From the NCBI GenBank assembly GCA_026119855.1, contig JAOWBW010001049.1:867848-931847 (forward strand): a stretch of DNA of 64,000 bases, in the 5' to 3' direction. This DNA comes from Campanula takesimana. Its lineage: Eukaryota > Streptophyta > Magnoliopsida > Asterales > Campanulaceae. Each line of letters opens with the position of its first letter. The first letter of the stretch is position 1. A program made the position numbers and the translations under genes. The notes under the pieces are model-generated. The model was not told where the DNA came from. It ran no database searches and was given only the letters and a program-made list of their open reading frames with translations. Positions 22,601 through 33,032 of the stretch are shown here, in pieces.

Positions 22601-25600
22601 AGGAGCTAAAGGAACTAGTTATGAGTGTGCCAGGGTTGACTCTGCCACACAACCAGGCTTCTCTAATATGTTACAATGAGTCCCGCTTCACTCCAGTCAT
22701 AGCCAACGTGGTCATACCAAAGAAGTTCAGTCCACCCCACATGAAGCAGTATGATGGGACAACTGATCCAGCGGAGCATGTTGCATTATATCAGGAAAAG
22801 ATGGATGTAGTCCATATTCCATCCCAGTACAAGGAAGCTTGCTTTTGCAGGGGTTTTGGTTCAACTCTTACAGGGGCAGCTTTGAGATGGCTAATCAACC
22901 AGCCTTTGGGTTCTATCGGATTATATGCTCAACTTATCAACATGTTTACTAATCAGTTTTCATGCAACAGGGTGTTTGAGAAGCTAACAAGTGATCTTCA
23001 CAGGGTAGTCCAGCAACCTGATGAACTTCTTAAGTATTACCTGAGCAGGTTCAACAGGGAAGCAGTAGACATCCCCAACTTTGACACTGCTACAACAATT
23101 GATGCCTTCAGGATGGGACTTAAGAAGGACTCGTCATATTATGATGACTTAATCATGACACCATAAAAAAGGCTGGATGAAATCAGAACTAGAGCATCTA
23201 GATTCATCAGGTTGGAAGAAGATACGCTCATGCAGGATTACTAATCAATAGGTCGGAAAGGGGGCATGTTGGATGTCAACTATAGATGGTATCAGAATTC
23301 CTAGAAGTTAGAATGCAGTGCATCTCAAGCTGTGCTTCATGTAAGTTATAGCTTGTCCACTTAATTCAGAAAATCAGGTATGCATTTACATTGCTTTATT
23401 TCAATTATGTTGTTTCAATTTGATTTATCTTTATCAAACGCCTACTGACTTAAGCATCGGATGGGTGTTAGCCAAGCTAACACCCAACCCTAACATGTTT
23501 CTGCTTTGCGAGGAAACTCAAAGACTCAATTCAGGTCAAGATGTTTACATGTTGATCCAAGTTTTCCAGATGTCACATGTTGAACCAAGATGTTACATGT
23601 TGATCAAAATATTCAAAGATGTTCACATGAGTCAGAATTCAAGGCCAACAGGCAAAATCAAAGTACAATTCCATCCAAGGTATAAGGTTTTACACCTTTC
23701 AAAGGTTTAAAAGTTTTACACCTTTCATATGTGTTTAAGGTTTCTACACCTTCGCCCGTGCACACGATTTTTATGTTTTAGTTAAGTTATAGGTGGGCCA
23801 ATGTGTCATGTACATATTGATTACCCTCTTGCACTTAATTACAATTATGATCTCAAGTTGAAATCACAGGTTGTAGCATTTACATGTTACCAAACGTACT
23901 CTGGGTATAAAGATAAACATCTTTTCAATGATTCCCAACTTGTAACATCAACATGTTACCAACCGTTCCTTACATCGCTACTATTCAATGGTTCCAAAAT
24001 TATTCTAAGTTGTAACATCAACATGTTACCCTTAGAATCCTAACCGTACGACCAGTCTATTATCAAAATACCAAAAAGGATCAAACACACTGATCCTAAA
24101 ACGGGAAACATCCATAAAGTTTTAACCACACAAGACATGGTTCAAACAAAATTACAACCTAACATGTCCAAACAGACATGTTGCAAAAAAATAAAATTGT
24201 CTTTAAGACAATCACCAAAATATCATATTCTTCGTCTTTCTCTTTGTTTTTTTGCAGAATCAATTGCATCTTAGAGCTTACATTACCTACATCAACTGCC
24301 TCATAAATGGTAGTGGACATCAACTGTTATGGAAATTTCTTGATTTTCTATGTTCACTCAATTCAAAAAATTTGGGGCAATTGTTTGGGGTGAAAAATCA
24401 CACAGCACTATATCTACATCCTGAAAATAACGACATGAAGTTACATCTTACATCTTGACTCTACATGTTGACATCCTGAAGTTACATCTTACATCTTGAC
24501 TATACATGTTGACATCCTGAAGTTACATCTTCCATCTTGACTCTACATGTTGACTTCCTGAAGTTACATCTTCCATCTTGACTTTACATGTTGACTTTAC
24601 ATCCTGATGTGACATCTTGAGTTGACGACCAGACGACTTGACATCTTGAGGGGCAGTTTTATTGTTCATACTTTATAGGGCTGTTATTAATTCACACATG
24701 GGATAAATGGAGCACTCAAAGACCAAGTCAAAACGCACATGGGACTTATCAACATACGATCAAAGAAGCCGTGACACAAACAAAGACTCAGTCAAGGAGA
24801 TTTCAAATTCAATTACGATGGAATGGGATAACACTCAACAAACTCCCCGATAATCTTGGATAAATGGGCTAGTTTGTGGCTCCTTCTTCCAAAATAAATA
24901 GGACACACCATTTTTAAATGCACACACTTTTCACTGACTCCCTACTGTAACTCTCTTTCTCTCTCAATACTCTCTCTTGTACTCACACTCCGATATTAAT
25001 AAAATTGTTTGGTACAGAGGTAGGTTTCCAAAACCTCCCGAGGTTTTATGCCGGAGAGTAGTTGCTCAAAGGTTTTCCTCGTTACATCCTGCGTTAATAT
25101 CTTGAACTCTGACCTACATCTTGAATTCTGAAATCTATATTCCATTTGTATCCTACTTCTTTTTTATTTGTCCAATTGTCAAAAATTGGCCAAAACACCA
25201 TTCAATTATATTAAATTTTATTTATGATAGTGTAGCAGCAAATGTTTGAGATAAGGGTATAATAGTACTTTGGGTGATGGAGAAGTGGTGGATGGACAAG
25301 TGATTCATGATAGATGAATTCATCTGCTTCTGCACTTTGCAGCTTTCCATCAATCACTAGGGCCTGTTTGGGAAATTCAAAAACCAGAGATTGTAATCAA
25401 GGATAATTTTGAAAGGTAATTTTCTCAATATTCATTTTAATAAAATTATTATGGATAATGATATGTATAGTGAACACTCATACTGAAACTCTGTAATCCG
25501 TTGAATTGTATTAAATCTTTGTGGACCTCACTAATAAAAACTCATCCAACGGATTACAGAGTTTCGGTATGAGTTTTTACTATAAGTTTTCGCTACGTGT

Positions 25601-27664
25601 GTCATACCTTTCCAAAGGGCTTTGTGTCCAGAAGTTGGATATCCTGGTACTGGGTAACTACTGTGTGTAAAATACTGCACCAAAAAGTTTAAAGGGATAT
25701 TAATTACTTTAAAAATTATTATGCTTCTTAAACTTGATAATCAAAGGCTAATCCAAATGCTTCTTACTTCCCATTAATCATGTCTCTTTTTTTTTTTTCC
25801 TTTTTTTTTTGGGCAAAATGCTAACCAAACTTCCTTACTTTTCAAGAAATCTCTAAAATTATCAACATTAAAAGTATCATAGGTCGATAGATAGGCAAAA
25901 ACCATTTTTAGTCACTAAATTTTAGCCATTTCAAATATTCTCACTTAACTATTTGAAAATGTTTTCACTGAACTTTCACAATATTCAAAATATGCTCATT
26001 CTGTTAACAAAACCATTAAAAACCTAACTAAATTTAGCCATGTGACTTAACGTGTTTGTTAAGTTTTCAACAGATATGTTAAGGTTGTTAACATGTATGA
26101 TGAAGACTACAAATTAATTAACATGAGATGTCATTAGTTCATTATTTTTAAGATATATTACAAATTAATCCCCCCCCCCCTCCAAAAAAAAAAAAAACAA
26201 AAAAACAAAAACCATTAACCCTAGACCTTAGTTAACAATTAATCATGTGATGTGGCTTATTTTTGTTAGATTTTTAGTGAATATGGTGATGGAGTAAGCA
26301 CATTTTAAAAAATGTGGAAGTTCACTGAGAGCATTTTGAAAAAAAAAAAAAAAAAAAAAGTTTAATGAGAACATTTTAAAAAGAGCTAAAGTTTAGTGAC
26401 GAAAATATGATTTTTGCCCACAAACAGTACTTTAATAAAAAGTATTGACAAAAATATATGATAAAAAATCTTGACGTTCAAACGTAGAATCTTAACGAAG
26501 AAAATATTCGATATCAAAGGCACGTGTGAGTTGTGTATGTATCGCAGTTGAATCGTCAACATTTTAAGAAATGTGTTGTAATACTTATTTGGGAAAATTA
26601 CAATTTAGAGCCTAATGTCTATGAGCGGTTGCAGTTTGGGGCCTGACGTGCAAAATTTAGCGAAATAGGGCCTGACTTGACACTTTGTTAGCAAAATAGG
26701 GGTTTTTAACGGTTTTCGTTAAAAAAGTCAGTTAAGTCACATGATATGAAATGAGAATTATTTCTTAAGGGGTTAAATATAAATACTTAAACTTAAAGTC
26801 ACAAAATATGAATTTTCAAGTTTTAAATTAAAATTTTGAAAAAAATAACTAATATATTAAAATTTTTATTTTAATTACTTTTAAATATAAATAAATAAAA
26901 AAATTTTGACAATTTTTTTCCCAGATCTAAATAAAAATATTTATATAAAATTTTAAAATAAAACAAACAAATTATGAATTTTCTTAGATTTTTTTTTTCC
27001 AGATTTAGTTCTTCGCTTCCAACCTCCCATTTTCGTCATCTCTCTCGTCTCAAAACACCATTGACCACCATCTCCATCAATTTAGATGGACAAAACTTAT
27101 CAATTTTCTATGGAAAAAAAATATTCTTGAAGGGAAATGATTATTTATTTTAAAAAATTAAATCAAAAATTTAATATATTAGATATTTTATTTAAATATT
27201 TTAATTTGAAATTTGAAAACTTATATTTTGCGACTTTAAATTTAAGTATTTATATTTTACCCCTTAAGCACTAATTCTCATTTCAAATTGACCCATTTTC
27301 GTCAATCACGTGCAAATCACATGTGACTTAACTAACTTTTCTAACAAAAACCGTTAAAAAGCCCCATTCTACAACGAAAATGTCAAGTCGGGCCCTAAAT
27401 CGCCAAATTTTAGACGTCAGACCCTAAACTGCAACCGCCTAGTAGACATTAGGCCCTAAATTGTAATTTTCCCTACTTATTTGTATATTGCTATAATACT
27501 TATTTTGGAACGGACGCGTAACATTTAAGAGGGAGGAAGTACCTATTAAGAGCAAAGCGCATTCTCAAGTTCTCCTCATCTTCCTCGAACCAACAGCTCA
27601 TTCTCTGAGAGGAGTTCACATCACCATCCTCATTGCCATTGCTGGAGCAAGAAATATCACCCAT
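18076..27664 (-). CDS. ACL5: Thermospermine synthase, ACL5 type, ten exons
   Basis: Coding exons: 27664-27543, 25674-25608, 25363-25269, 20700-20598, 20206-20118, 20008-19852, 19740-19665, 18580-18522, 18381-18245, 18163-18076. All nine introns have GT-AG ends, phases match throughout, and the sum is 993 nt (330 residues plus stop), close to the usual 330-340. The enzyme transfers an aminopropyl group from decarboxylated SAM to spermidine; in plants this restrains xylem differentiation. Diagnostic motifs are MSCWFEEDEENL (exon 1), TQYQDIQLLDTKPFGK (exon 2), LVIDGKLQSAEADEFIYHES (exon 3), the nucleotide-binding IFIMGGGEGSTARE (exon 4), GDLTEPLEGGPCYQLYTKSF (exon 6) and AHVPSFSDIWGWVM (exon 8). 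GGGEGS and EGGPCYQLYTKSFY point to thermospermine rather than spermidine synthase. The start is the first Met after a CT-rich leader. Intron 3 (4.6 kb) and intron 1 (1.9 kb) are swollen by transposons, yet every exon is open. Confidence 0.93.
18840..19538 (+). mobile_element. Solo LTR in intron 7 of ACL5
   Basis: TGTTGGGATTGG...ATTCCCCAACA, 699 bp, with a perfect TCCGC duplication on both sides (18835-18839, 19539-19543). The body looks like a copia LTR: a TATA-like CTTTATAAGC at about 19105 and a U5-like end. A GC-rich module (GGGCGCTCGCCCGCC) lies at 18996-19030, about 76-110 bp upstream of that box. It sits inside the remnant of a small element starting GAGTGGCGGAGCCA (about 18620). Confidence 0.85.
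19586..19629. repeat. (TA)n microsatellite
   Basis: About 20 TA dinucleotides inside intron 7 of the thermospermine synthase gene. Confidence 0.95.
20742..21189. mobile_element. Stowaway-type MITE holding a SINE
   Basis: Inverted TACTCCCTCCGTCCTAAAATAC and TTTTGGGACGGGGAAAGTA ends, in intron 3 of ACL5. About 270 bp without the SINE at 20835-21003. Confidence 0.75.
20835..21003 (+). mobile_element. tRNA-derived SINE
   Basis: The head resembles a tRNA gene: an A-box-like TAGCTCAAGCAAT at about 20846 and a B box GAGTTCGAATCCC at about 20890, spaced as in RNA polymerase III promoters. A short unrelated body ends in an A-rich tail. The whole is flanked by a perfect 13-bp duplication ACATCTTTGACAT (20822-20834, 21004-21016), the mark of L1-type target-primed insertion. 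It could be transcribed by Pol III on the strand opposite to ACL5. Confidence 0.85.
21209..21986 (+). repeat. 5' LTR of the gag-only element
   Basis: The U3 part contains tandem units of about 41 bp (core GAAGTTACATCTTACATC / TTGACTCTACATGTTGACAT). The end is GGCCAAAACA, followed one base later by the primer site. Confidence 0.9.
22040..23243 (+). pseudogene. Broken gag gene of the gag-only element
   Basis: The start at 22040 lies about 30 nt after the primer site. The N-terminal part (MNNSTTCQITSG...) runs in one frame to about 22310, then continues in another frame from about 22318, a one-base frame break. The main domain (about 22650-23166) is a clear Ty3/Gypsy retrotransposon gag: a KKFSPPHMKQYDGTTDPAEH segment, ALRWLINQPLGSI, then LLKYYLSRFNREAVDIPNFD. 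An in-frame TAA at 23164-23166 is followed by further gag-like sequence (RLDEIRTRASRFIRLEED) to 23243. It is not a functional reading frame as it stands. Gag would form the virus-like particle. Confidence 0.8.
23244..24381 (+). other. Non-coding internal region of the gag-only element
   Basis: No pol domain in any frame. The sequence carries more of the TTACATGTTGA / GTAACATCAACATG motifs seen in the LTR repeats. Confidence 0.6.
24382..25197 (+). repeat. 3' LTR of the gag-only element
   Basis: 816 bp, about 38 bp longer than the 5' LTR because the 41-bp-type repeat has one more unit near 24540. The sequence is otherwise closely similar. Confidence 0.9.
25892..26419. mobile_element. Inverted-repeat element in ACL5 intron 1
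   Basis: Left end GGCAAAAACCATTTTTAGTC and the inverted right end (AGTGACGAAAATATGATTTTTGCC) match imperfectly over about 35 bp. No clear target duplication. AT-rich and non-coding. Confidence 0.6.
26591..27473. mobile_element. Mutator-like MITE with long terminal inverted repeats
   Basis: 883 bp with inverted repeats of roughly 170 bp (outer GGGAAAATTACAATTTAGAG) and a perfect 9-bp duplication TACTTATTT (26582-26590, 27474-27482). It lies in intron 1 of ACL5, about 60 bp from exon 1. No transposase. Confidence 0.88.
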
Positions 27665-27673
27665 TTCAATTCT

Positions 27674-27694
27674 TGAGAGAGAGAGAGAGAGAGC
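27674..27694 (-). promoter_or_regulatory. CT-repeat in the ACL5 leader
   Basis: A (GA)n run on the plus strand, read as (CT)n in the transcript, starts about 10 nt upstream of the ATG. Pyrimidine-rich tracts are common in plant 5' leaders and core promoters. The transcription start was not located. Confidence 0.5.
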
Positions 27695-27810
27695 TAAGGA
27701 GTGTTTGGATGAAGTAAAAATGGGAGTGCGGTGGAATACATATAAGAAGCTAGAAAGGTGAGAGAGATTTTGATCTAGTCCCCATCACTTTTTATTTTTA
27801 CTTTTATTAA

Positions 27811-27991
27811 TACTCCCTCCTTCCCAAAATGATCTTCGCGTTTGACTATTCAAACTTTTTAAGGATACGAAAGCTTGTTTCACTAGCCATGTTTTGCTTA
27901 TGCCATTTTAAGCCTAAGTTTTAAAGGAGAAAAACTTTTTAGGACAATGAGAAATGCCAAATGAGAAGATCATTTTGGGACGGAGGGAGTA
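27811..27991. mobile_element. Stowaway MITE in the ACL5 upstream region
   Basis: TACTCCCTCCTTCCCAAAATG and its inverted partner CATTTTGGGACGGAGGGAGTA. 181 bp, about 150 bp upstream of the ACL5 start codon. Confidence 0.85.
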
Positions 27992-28320
27992 TATTAATAA
28001 AATTTAGAGGCACTGCCTTTTAGCTTTTTTTTTTTTTTTTTTTGATGATTTGAGTGTATATGCATTGCTCAATATGGCATGGCGTTTGTATAAGTTGATT
28101 GACTTGCCTTTGTATTTGAAAGGTCTTGGGCAAGCACTATAGTATACTGAACTGGGTAGCAGTGTGGGTTAATGGGAAAATAGGGTATAAATTTACATTA
28201 GATTTATTAGTGGCCAAATAAAATGAGACAAACAAAAATAGAAATTTGGCCAAATAAAATGAGACGGAAAGAACACGTGTTACTAAAAGTGGTACATAAA
28301 ATTTCATCTTTATTTATTTT

Positions 28321-29969
28321 GAGGTGGTCTCCCATGAGAACAAGGAGATCCGTCTCATGTATGAGACGGGTCGACGCATGACCCATGGGGCATGACCCGC
28401 CACGTGGTAGCCTCCCATAGGTAAACAAAATGGTTTTTTTTGAGTTTTTATATTATTTTTTGGGCTTTTCCGCGTTTACCAAAAGTAATAGTTACCATAA
28501 CTTAATGTAATGATTGTATACATATAAAGTAACATTGTTCATAAGTAAACGTAACACCTGTTTTACAAAAACAAAAGCTCGTTTTACCCTTTTTTTCAAA
28601 TGTAATACTAACTATAATTACATGTAACCCAAACAATATCTAAATGTAATTATCATTTATACTGAAATGTAATAATGTTTTTGCAAAAATGTAAAATATT
28701 GTGTATTTTGATTTAATTTTTTGAAAGAAAGTAACATTTGAAAAGTAACAACTCATATATATGAATGTAACTGTTTGTACAAGTAAATGTAACACTTTAG
28801 TAAAAGAAATTATAACATATTTCTATAGATAATGTAATACTTTTACATGTAACACTAATCAAGTGTTTTTAGCTCTAAAAATGTAAATGGTTGAATTATT
28901 ACTTTTTCTATACATATGTGTTACAATTATGTATAAACATTATTACATATAAGTAACACGTTCGTTGCATTTTAGTTATAATAAGTATAAGTATTACTTT
29001 TGGCAAAGGAAGAAAACATAGAAAAAAACACTATTTCTTTTCTGTATATATGTATTACTTTTATGTATACAAACTGTTACTTTATATGTATACAGTCATT
29101 ACATTAAGTTATAGTAACTATTACTTTTGACAAACCGAAAAAAAAAAAAAAAAAGCAAAAAAAAAAAAAAAAAAATTGCCTATGAGACCATGCACAATGG
29201 GAAGAAGTTGGGGTGTTGAACGGAGGATTCACAAAAAATGAGGGGTTTAATGCTTGCAATGGTTTGTTGAATGGGGAGGAAATTGCAATTTTGTTTACTG
29301 CATTCAACACCATGCAGAGGTTGTCCCCGGTTTTGCCACGTGGCGCCAAGAGATTGGGCAAGGCGAGCGCGTGTAGTACACGCGCCATGGAAGGTGCGTC
29401 TTGGCGAAAGCTGAGGCTTTTTTTTCTGGTTGTGACACTTGGCGGACTTTCATTGGTTCATGGAATTTTCGAATTATTTTCTTGTATCCCAATTATTTGA
29501 GCTCAATTATTTCACAAAAAATAATTTATTTTTTTATTTTTTTTACACCAAAATTCCTTTAAAAAAATCTCTTTAAATTGACATAAGTTTCATTGTATTT
29601 CGATACAAAAAAAAAAACCCATCTTTTTTTTAATGGATCCCAATAATAACTATTTCAATACTAATCATAAAAATAAAAAATAAATTTTAAGTGGTGGGGT
29701 ATAGTGGGGGATTAAACAAACCATTGTAGGGTGTAAAGTTGAATGAGTGTTGAATGGATTAGTTGGAAGAGAGAGAAGATGATGTGGAGTGATAAAGTGG
29801 GTGTTGAATGAGTTTTTTCGTTTAATCCATTGTACATGGTCTGAGAGGCTGCCACGTGGCAGGGTCGCCCCCTGGGTCATGGAGCTGGTTCAATGGGCCG
29901 GGTTATGGGTAAAAAATGACCCGTCTCATCCATGAGACGGGTCATAGTATTCTCACATAAGTTTTTGTC
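28321..29969. mobile_element. Mutator-like MITE related to copies A-C, with nested insertion
   Basis: Ends share an inverted CCGTCTCATG-N-ATGAGACGGGTC palindrome and are flanked by a perfect 9-bp duplication ATTTATTTT (28312-28320, 29970-29978). The core (28490-29120) is again crowded with GTAACA/TGTTAC motifs, as in the 15848-16721 family, and GC-rich blocks (GCCACGTGG) sit near both ends. No transposase. Confidence 0.8.
29186..29841. mobile_element. Nested Harbinger-like MITE
   Basis: Inverted GACCATGCACAATGG / CCATTGTACATGGTC with a 3-bp TGA on each side, inside the larger 28321-29969 element. 656 bp. The short open frames within (for example 29213-29500) are AT/GC mosaic and match nothing known to me. 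Confidence 0.75.
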
Positions 29970-30508
29970 ATTTATTTTAGAGAGAAAGGAAGTGATAAAA
30001 TATGATGATTGAGAAGGTGACCAGTACCGAAATTTAGGGTTTATTAATATTAATATGATTATAAATTATACCATTAATAATATTTTCAAGAACTTGTGCA
30101 AAATGAGAGGGGTAATGCTATGCCAATAATCATTCCTATTTATTTTCTCTCATAAGCACAAAAGATATCAATGGTGTGCCAACCCAGGCGCACTTATCAC
30201 CCCCATCACCATCACTACAACCCATCAACACAGCAAACTCAAGCAAATTAGTTGTAGTAGTAAATATTTAAATCCCACCTTCATTTCTACAAACATAATA
30301 CTTTCTGAGAAGTAATCACATTTTTTTTTAATTGCCAATCTAATGAAAACTGAATGATAACTAGGTCAATTTAATTATTTTAATGGAACAAATTATTAAC
30401 AACACTATCCCATGTTTTTTTTTTTTTAAACAAACAACACTATCCCATGTTTAAAATAGCAGTAATTTTTCTTTAAATCTTAGTTCAATATAATTATCAC
30501 TTGCGTCA

Positions 30509-30745
30509 TACTCCCTCCGTCCCGTACAAAATAGGATTTTGGTAGTTTTTTTCATATTTTGACCAAGTAATTTAAATAAGAAATAATTATCATAATATTA
30601 ATTAAAAAAAATATTATTGAGAGCATTATTAATTGTGATATAATAACGATTTTTAAATTTTTATTTGGGTTATTATATTTCTTCAAAAAACTTGGTCAAA
30701 GTAAAGTTAAGTTTATCAAAATCTTATTTCAGAGCGGAGGGAGTA
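30509..30745. mobile_element. Stowaway-type MITE
   Basis: TACTCCCTCCGTCCCGTAC... to ...GCGGAGGGAGTA. Same subfamily as 17016-17265 (AAAATAGGATTTTGGTAG near the left end). Confidence 0.85.
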
Positions 30746-30927
30746 TAAATCTTGAACGCGTGACAATTTGGAAGAAAATTATGGGCTTGGACTCTAGTGC
30801 CCTGAGCCCAGATACAAACCCAAACAAGGAAAAACCAGATACAAAATTTCTCATACACCCCGATCACCAGCAAAAAGATGCAAGAAGACTAAAATGCCTT
30901 CATATCTCCTTCCATTATTATTTTTTT

Positions 30928-32930
30928 GGTCAAATCCTAGTCAGCTCTTATATAACTGACAATAATTATATATAAGAGTAAAATAAAATCACTTATTTCA
31001 TTTTCTTTAAAAATAATAATATTATTTGGTTAAATATGGTCAAACTCGATCAAACAACAGTCAAACTCTTATAACCGACACATAATTAACATATAAGTGT
31101 CAAAAAAATTCACTTTTTTCATTTATTTAAAAAAAATATTAAAAATATTTGGTCAAATATGGTCAAACCCGGTCAAACAACAGTCAAACTCTTATAACTG
31201 ACACATAATTAACATATAAGAAGTAAAAAAAAAAATATACTTTTTCATTTTTTAGAAAAAAAATAATGATATTATTTGGTCAAATATGGTCAAACCCGGT
31301 CAAACAGCAGTCAAAATCTTATAACTTACACATAATTAACATATAAGAGTAAAAAAAAATCAATTTTTTTTTCATTTTTTTAGAAAATAATAATAATATT
31401 ATTTGGTCAAATATGGTCAAACACGATCAAACAACAGTCAAACTCTTATAACTGACACATAATTAACATATAAGTGTAAAAAAAATCATTTTTTTCATTT
31501 TTTAAGAAAAAAATAATAATATTATTTGGTCAAACCCGGTTAGAAAACAGTCAAACTCTTATAACTTACACATAATTATATATAAGAGTAGAAAATTTTC
31601 ACTTTTTCATTTTTTTAAAAAAAAACAAAATATTATTTGGACAAATATGGTCAAACCCGGTCAAACTCTTATAACTGACACATAATTAACATATAAGAGT
31701 TAAAAAAAATCACTTTTTTCATTTTTTTTTTAGAAAACAATAATAATATTATTTGGTCAAATATGGTCAAACTCAGTCAAACAATAGTCAAACTCTTATA
31801 ACTTACACATAATTAATATATAAGAGTCGAAAAATTTCATGTTTTTCTATTTCAAAGAAAAAAATAAATAATATTATTTGGTCAAATATGGTCAAACCCC
31901 GTCAAACAGCAGTCAAAATCTTATAACTTACACATAATTAATATATAAGAGTAAAAAAACTCATTTTTTTCAGAAAAAAAATAATACTAATATTATTTTC
32001 AAATATGGTCAAACTCGGTCAAACAGCAGTCAAACTCTTATAACTGACACATAATTAACATATAAGAGTTAAAAAAAAATCACTTTTTTCATTTTTTAGA
32101 AAACAATAATAATATTATTTGTTCAAATATAGTCAAACCCGGTCAAACAGTAGTCAAACTCTTATAACTTACACATAATTAACATATAAGAGTCGAAAAT
32201 GTTCATTTTTTTTTCATTTTTAAGAAAAAATAAAAAAATTATTTGGTCAAAACCGGTCAAACAGCAGTCAAACTCTTATAACTTACACATAATTAACATA
32301 TAAGAGTCGAAAATTTTAATTTTTTTTCATATTTTTTGAAAATAATAATAAAAATATTATTTTGTCAAATTTGGTCAAACTCGGTCAAACAGCAGTCAAA
32401 CTCTTATACTTACACATAATTAACATAGAAGAGTCGAAAATTTTCATTTTTTTATTTTTTAAGAAAATAATAATATTATTTGGTTAAACTCTTATAATTA
32501 GTGTATAAGACCAATTCTCCTCTTATAATTAAAGTGTACGAGTCATTTTTTCACAAAATAAATTAAAAATAATAATGTTTTATTAATGTTGACTTTCATA
32601 TTCGGTCAAACAACAGTCAAAACTCTTATAACTAATACATAAGACTTGTTTTCCACTTATAATTAAAGTATAGGAGTCTTGTTTTTTCACTTTTTCTTAT
32701 CATTAATAAAAAGAACTAATATTATTTGGTCAAACTTTTATAATTAGTTCATAAGACTAATTTCCCTCTTATAATTGAAGTATAAGATTCATTTTTTACA
32801 TTTTTCAAAAACCAAATTAAAAATAATGATATTTTATTAATATTAACTTTCATCGATCAACTCTTATAAATGACACATAAGACCTAACTAATTATTATAA
32901 TAAAATTATAATTAAAGTACAAGAGTCATT
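30928..32930. repeat. AT-rich minisatellite of about 110-130 bp units
   Basis: About twelve well-kept and three or four worn units. Each unit contains TTTGGTCAAATATGGTCAAA, a CAGTCAAACTCTTATAAC block, a CACATAATTAACATATAAGA block and a poly(A)/poly(T) spacer. Unit length drifts by homopolymer changes. There are no coding frames. Each unit carries three or four GTCAAA words, which on the other strand are TTTGAC. Confidence 0.9.
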
Positions 32931-33032
32931 TTCACAAACATAATTTCCATATTCAGAAGTCCAACTAACTCTTCAAACACACATTCATAGAAATAGTACT
33001 ACATTCTCAGCCCCTAAATGGGCATTTTCACA

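Larger units (their letters stand above)
21209..25197 (+). mobile_element. Gag-only LTR element (TR-GAG type) in ACL5 intron 3
   Basis: Direct repeats 21209-21986 and 24382-25197 begin TGTTTGGGG and end AAAACA. A primer site TTTGGCGCCGTCCGTGGGA follows the left LTR, and a purine tract (AAAAAATTTGGGGCAAT) precedes the right one. The inner 2.4 kb encodes only a Ty3/Gypsy-type gag; there is no protease, RT or integrase. This is the layout described as TR-GAG, mobilised in trans. I find no matching 5-bp duplication at the outer borders. It lies in the same orientation on the plus strand, antisense to ACL5. Confidence 0.85.

Noticed and set aside
30928..32930. CRISPR-like array
   Set aside because: Units are long, abut each other without unique spacers, vary in length through A/T runs, and the genome is a plant.
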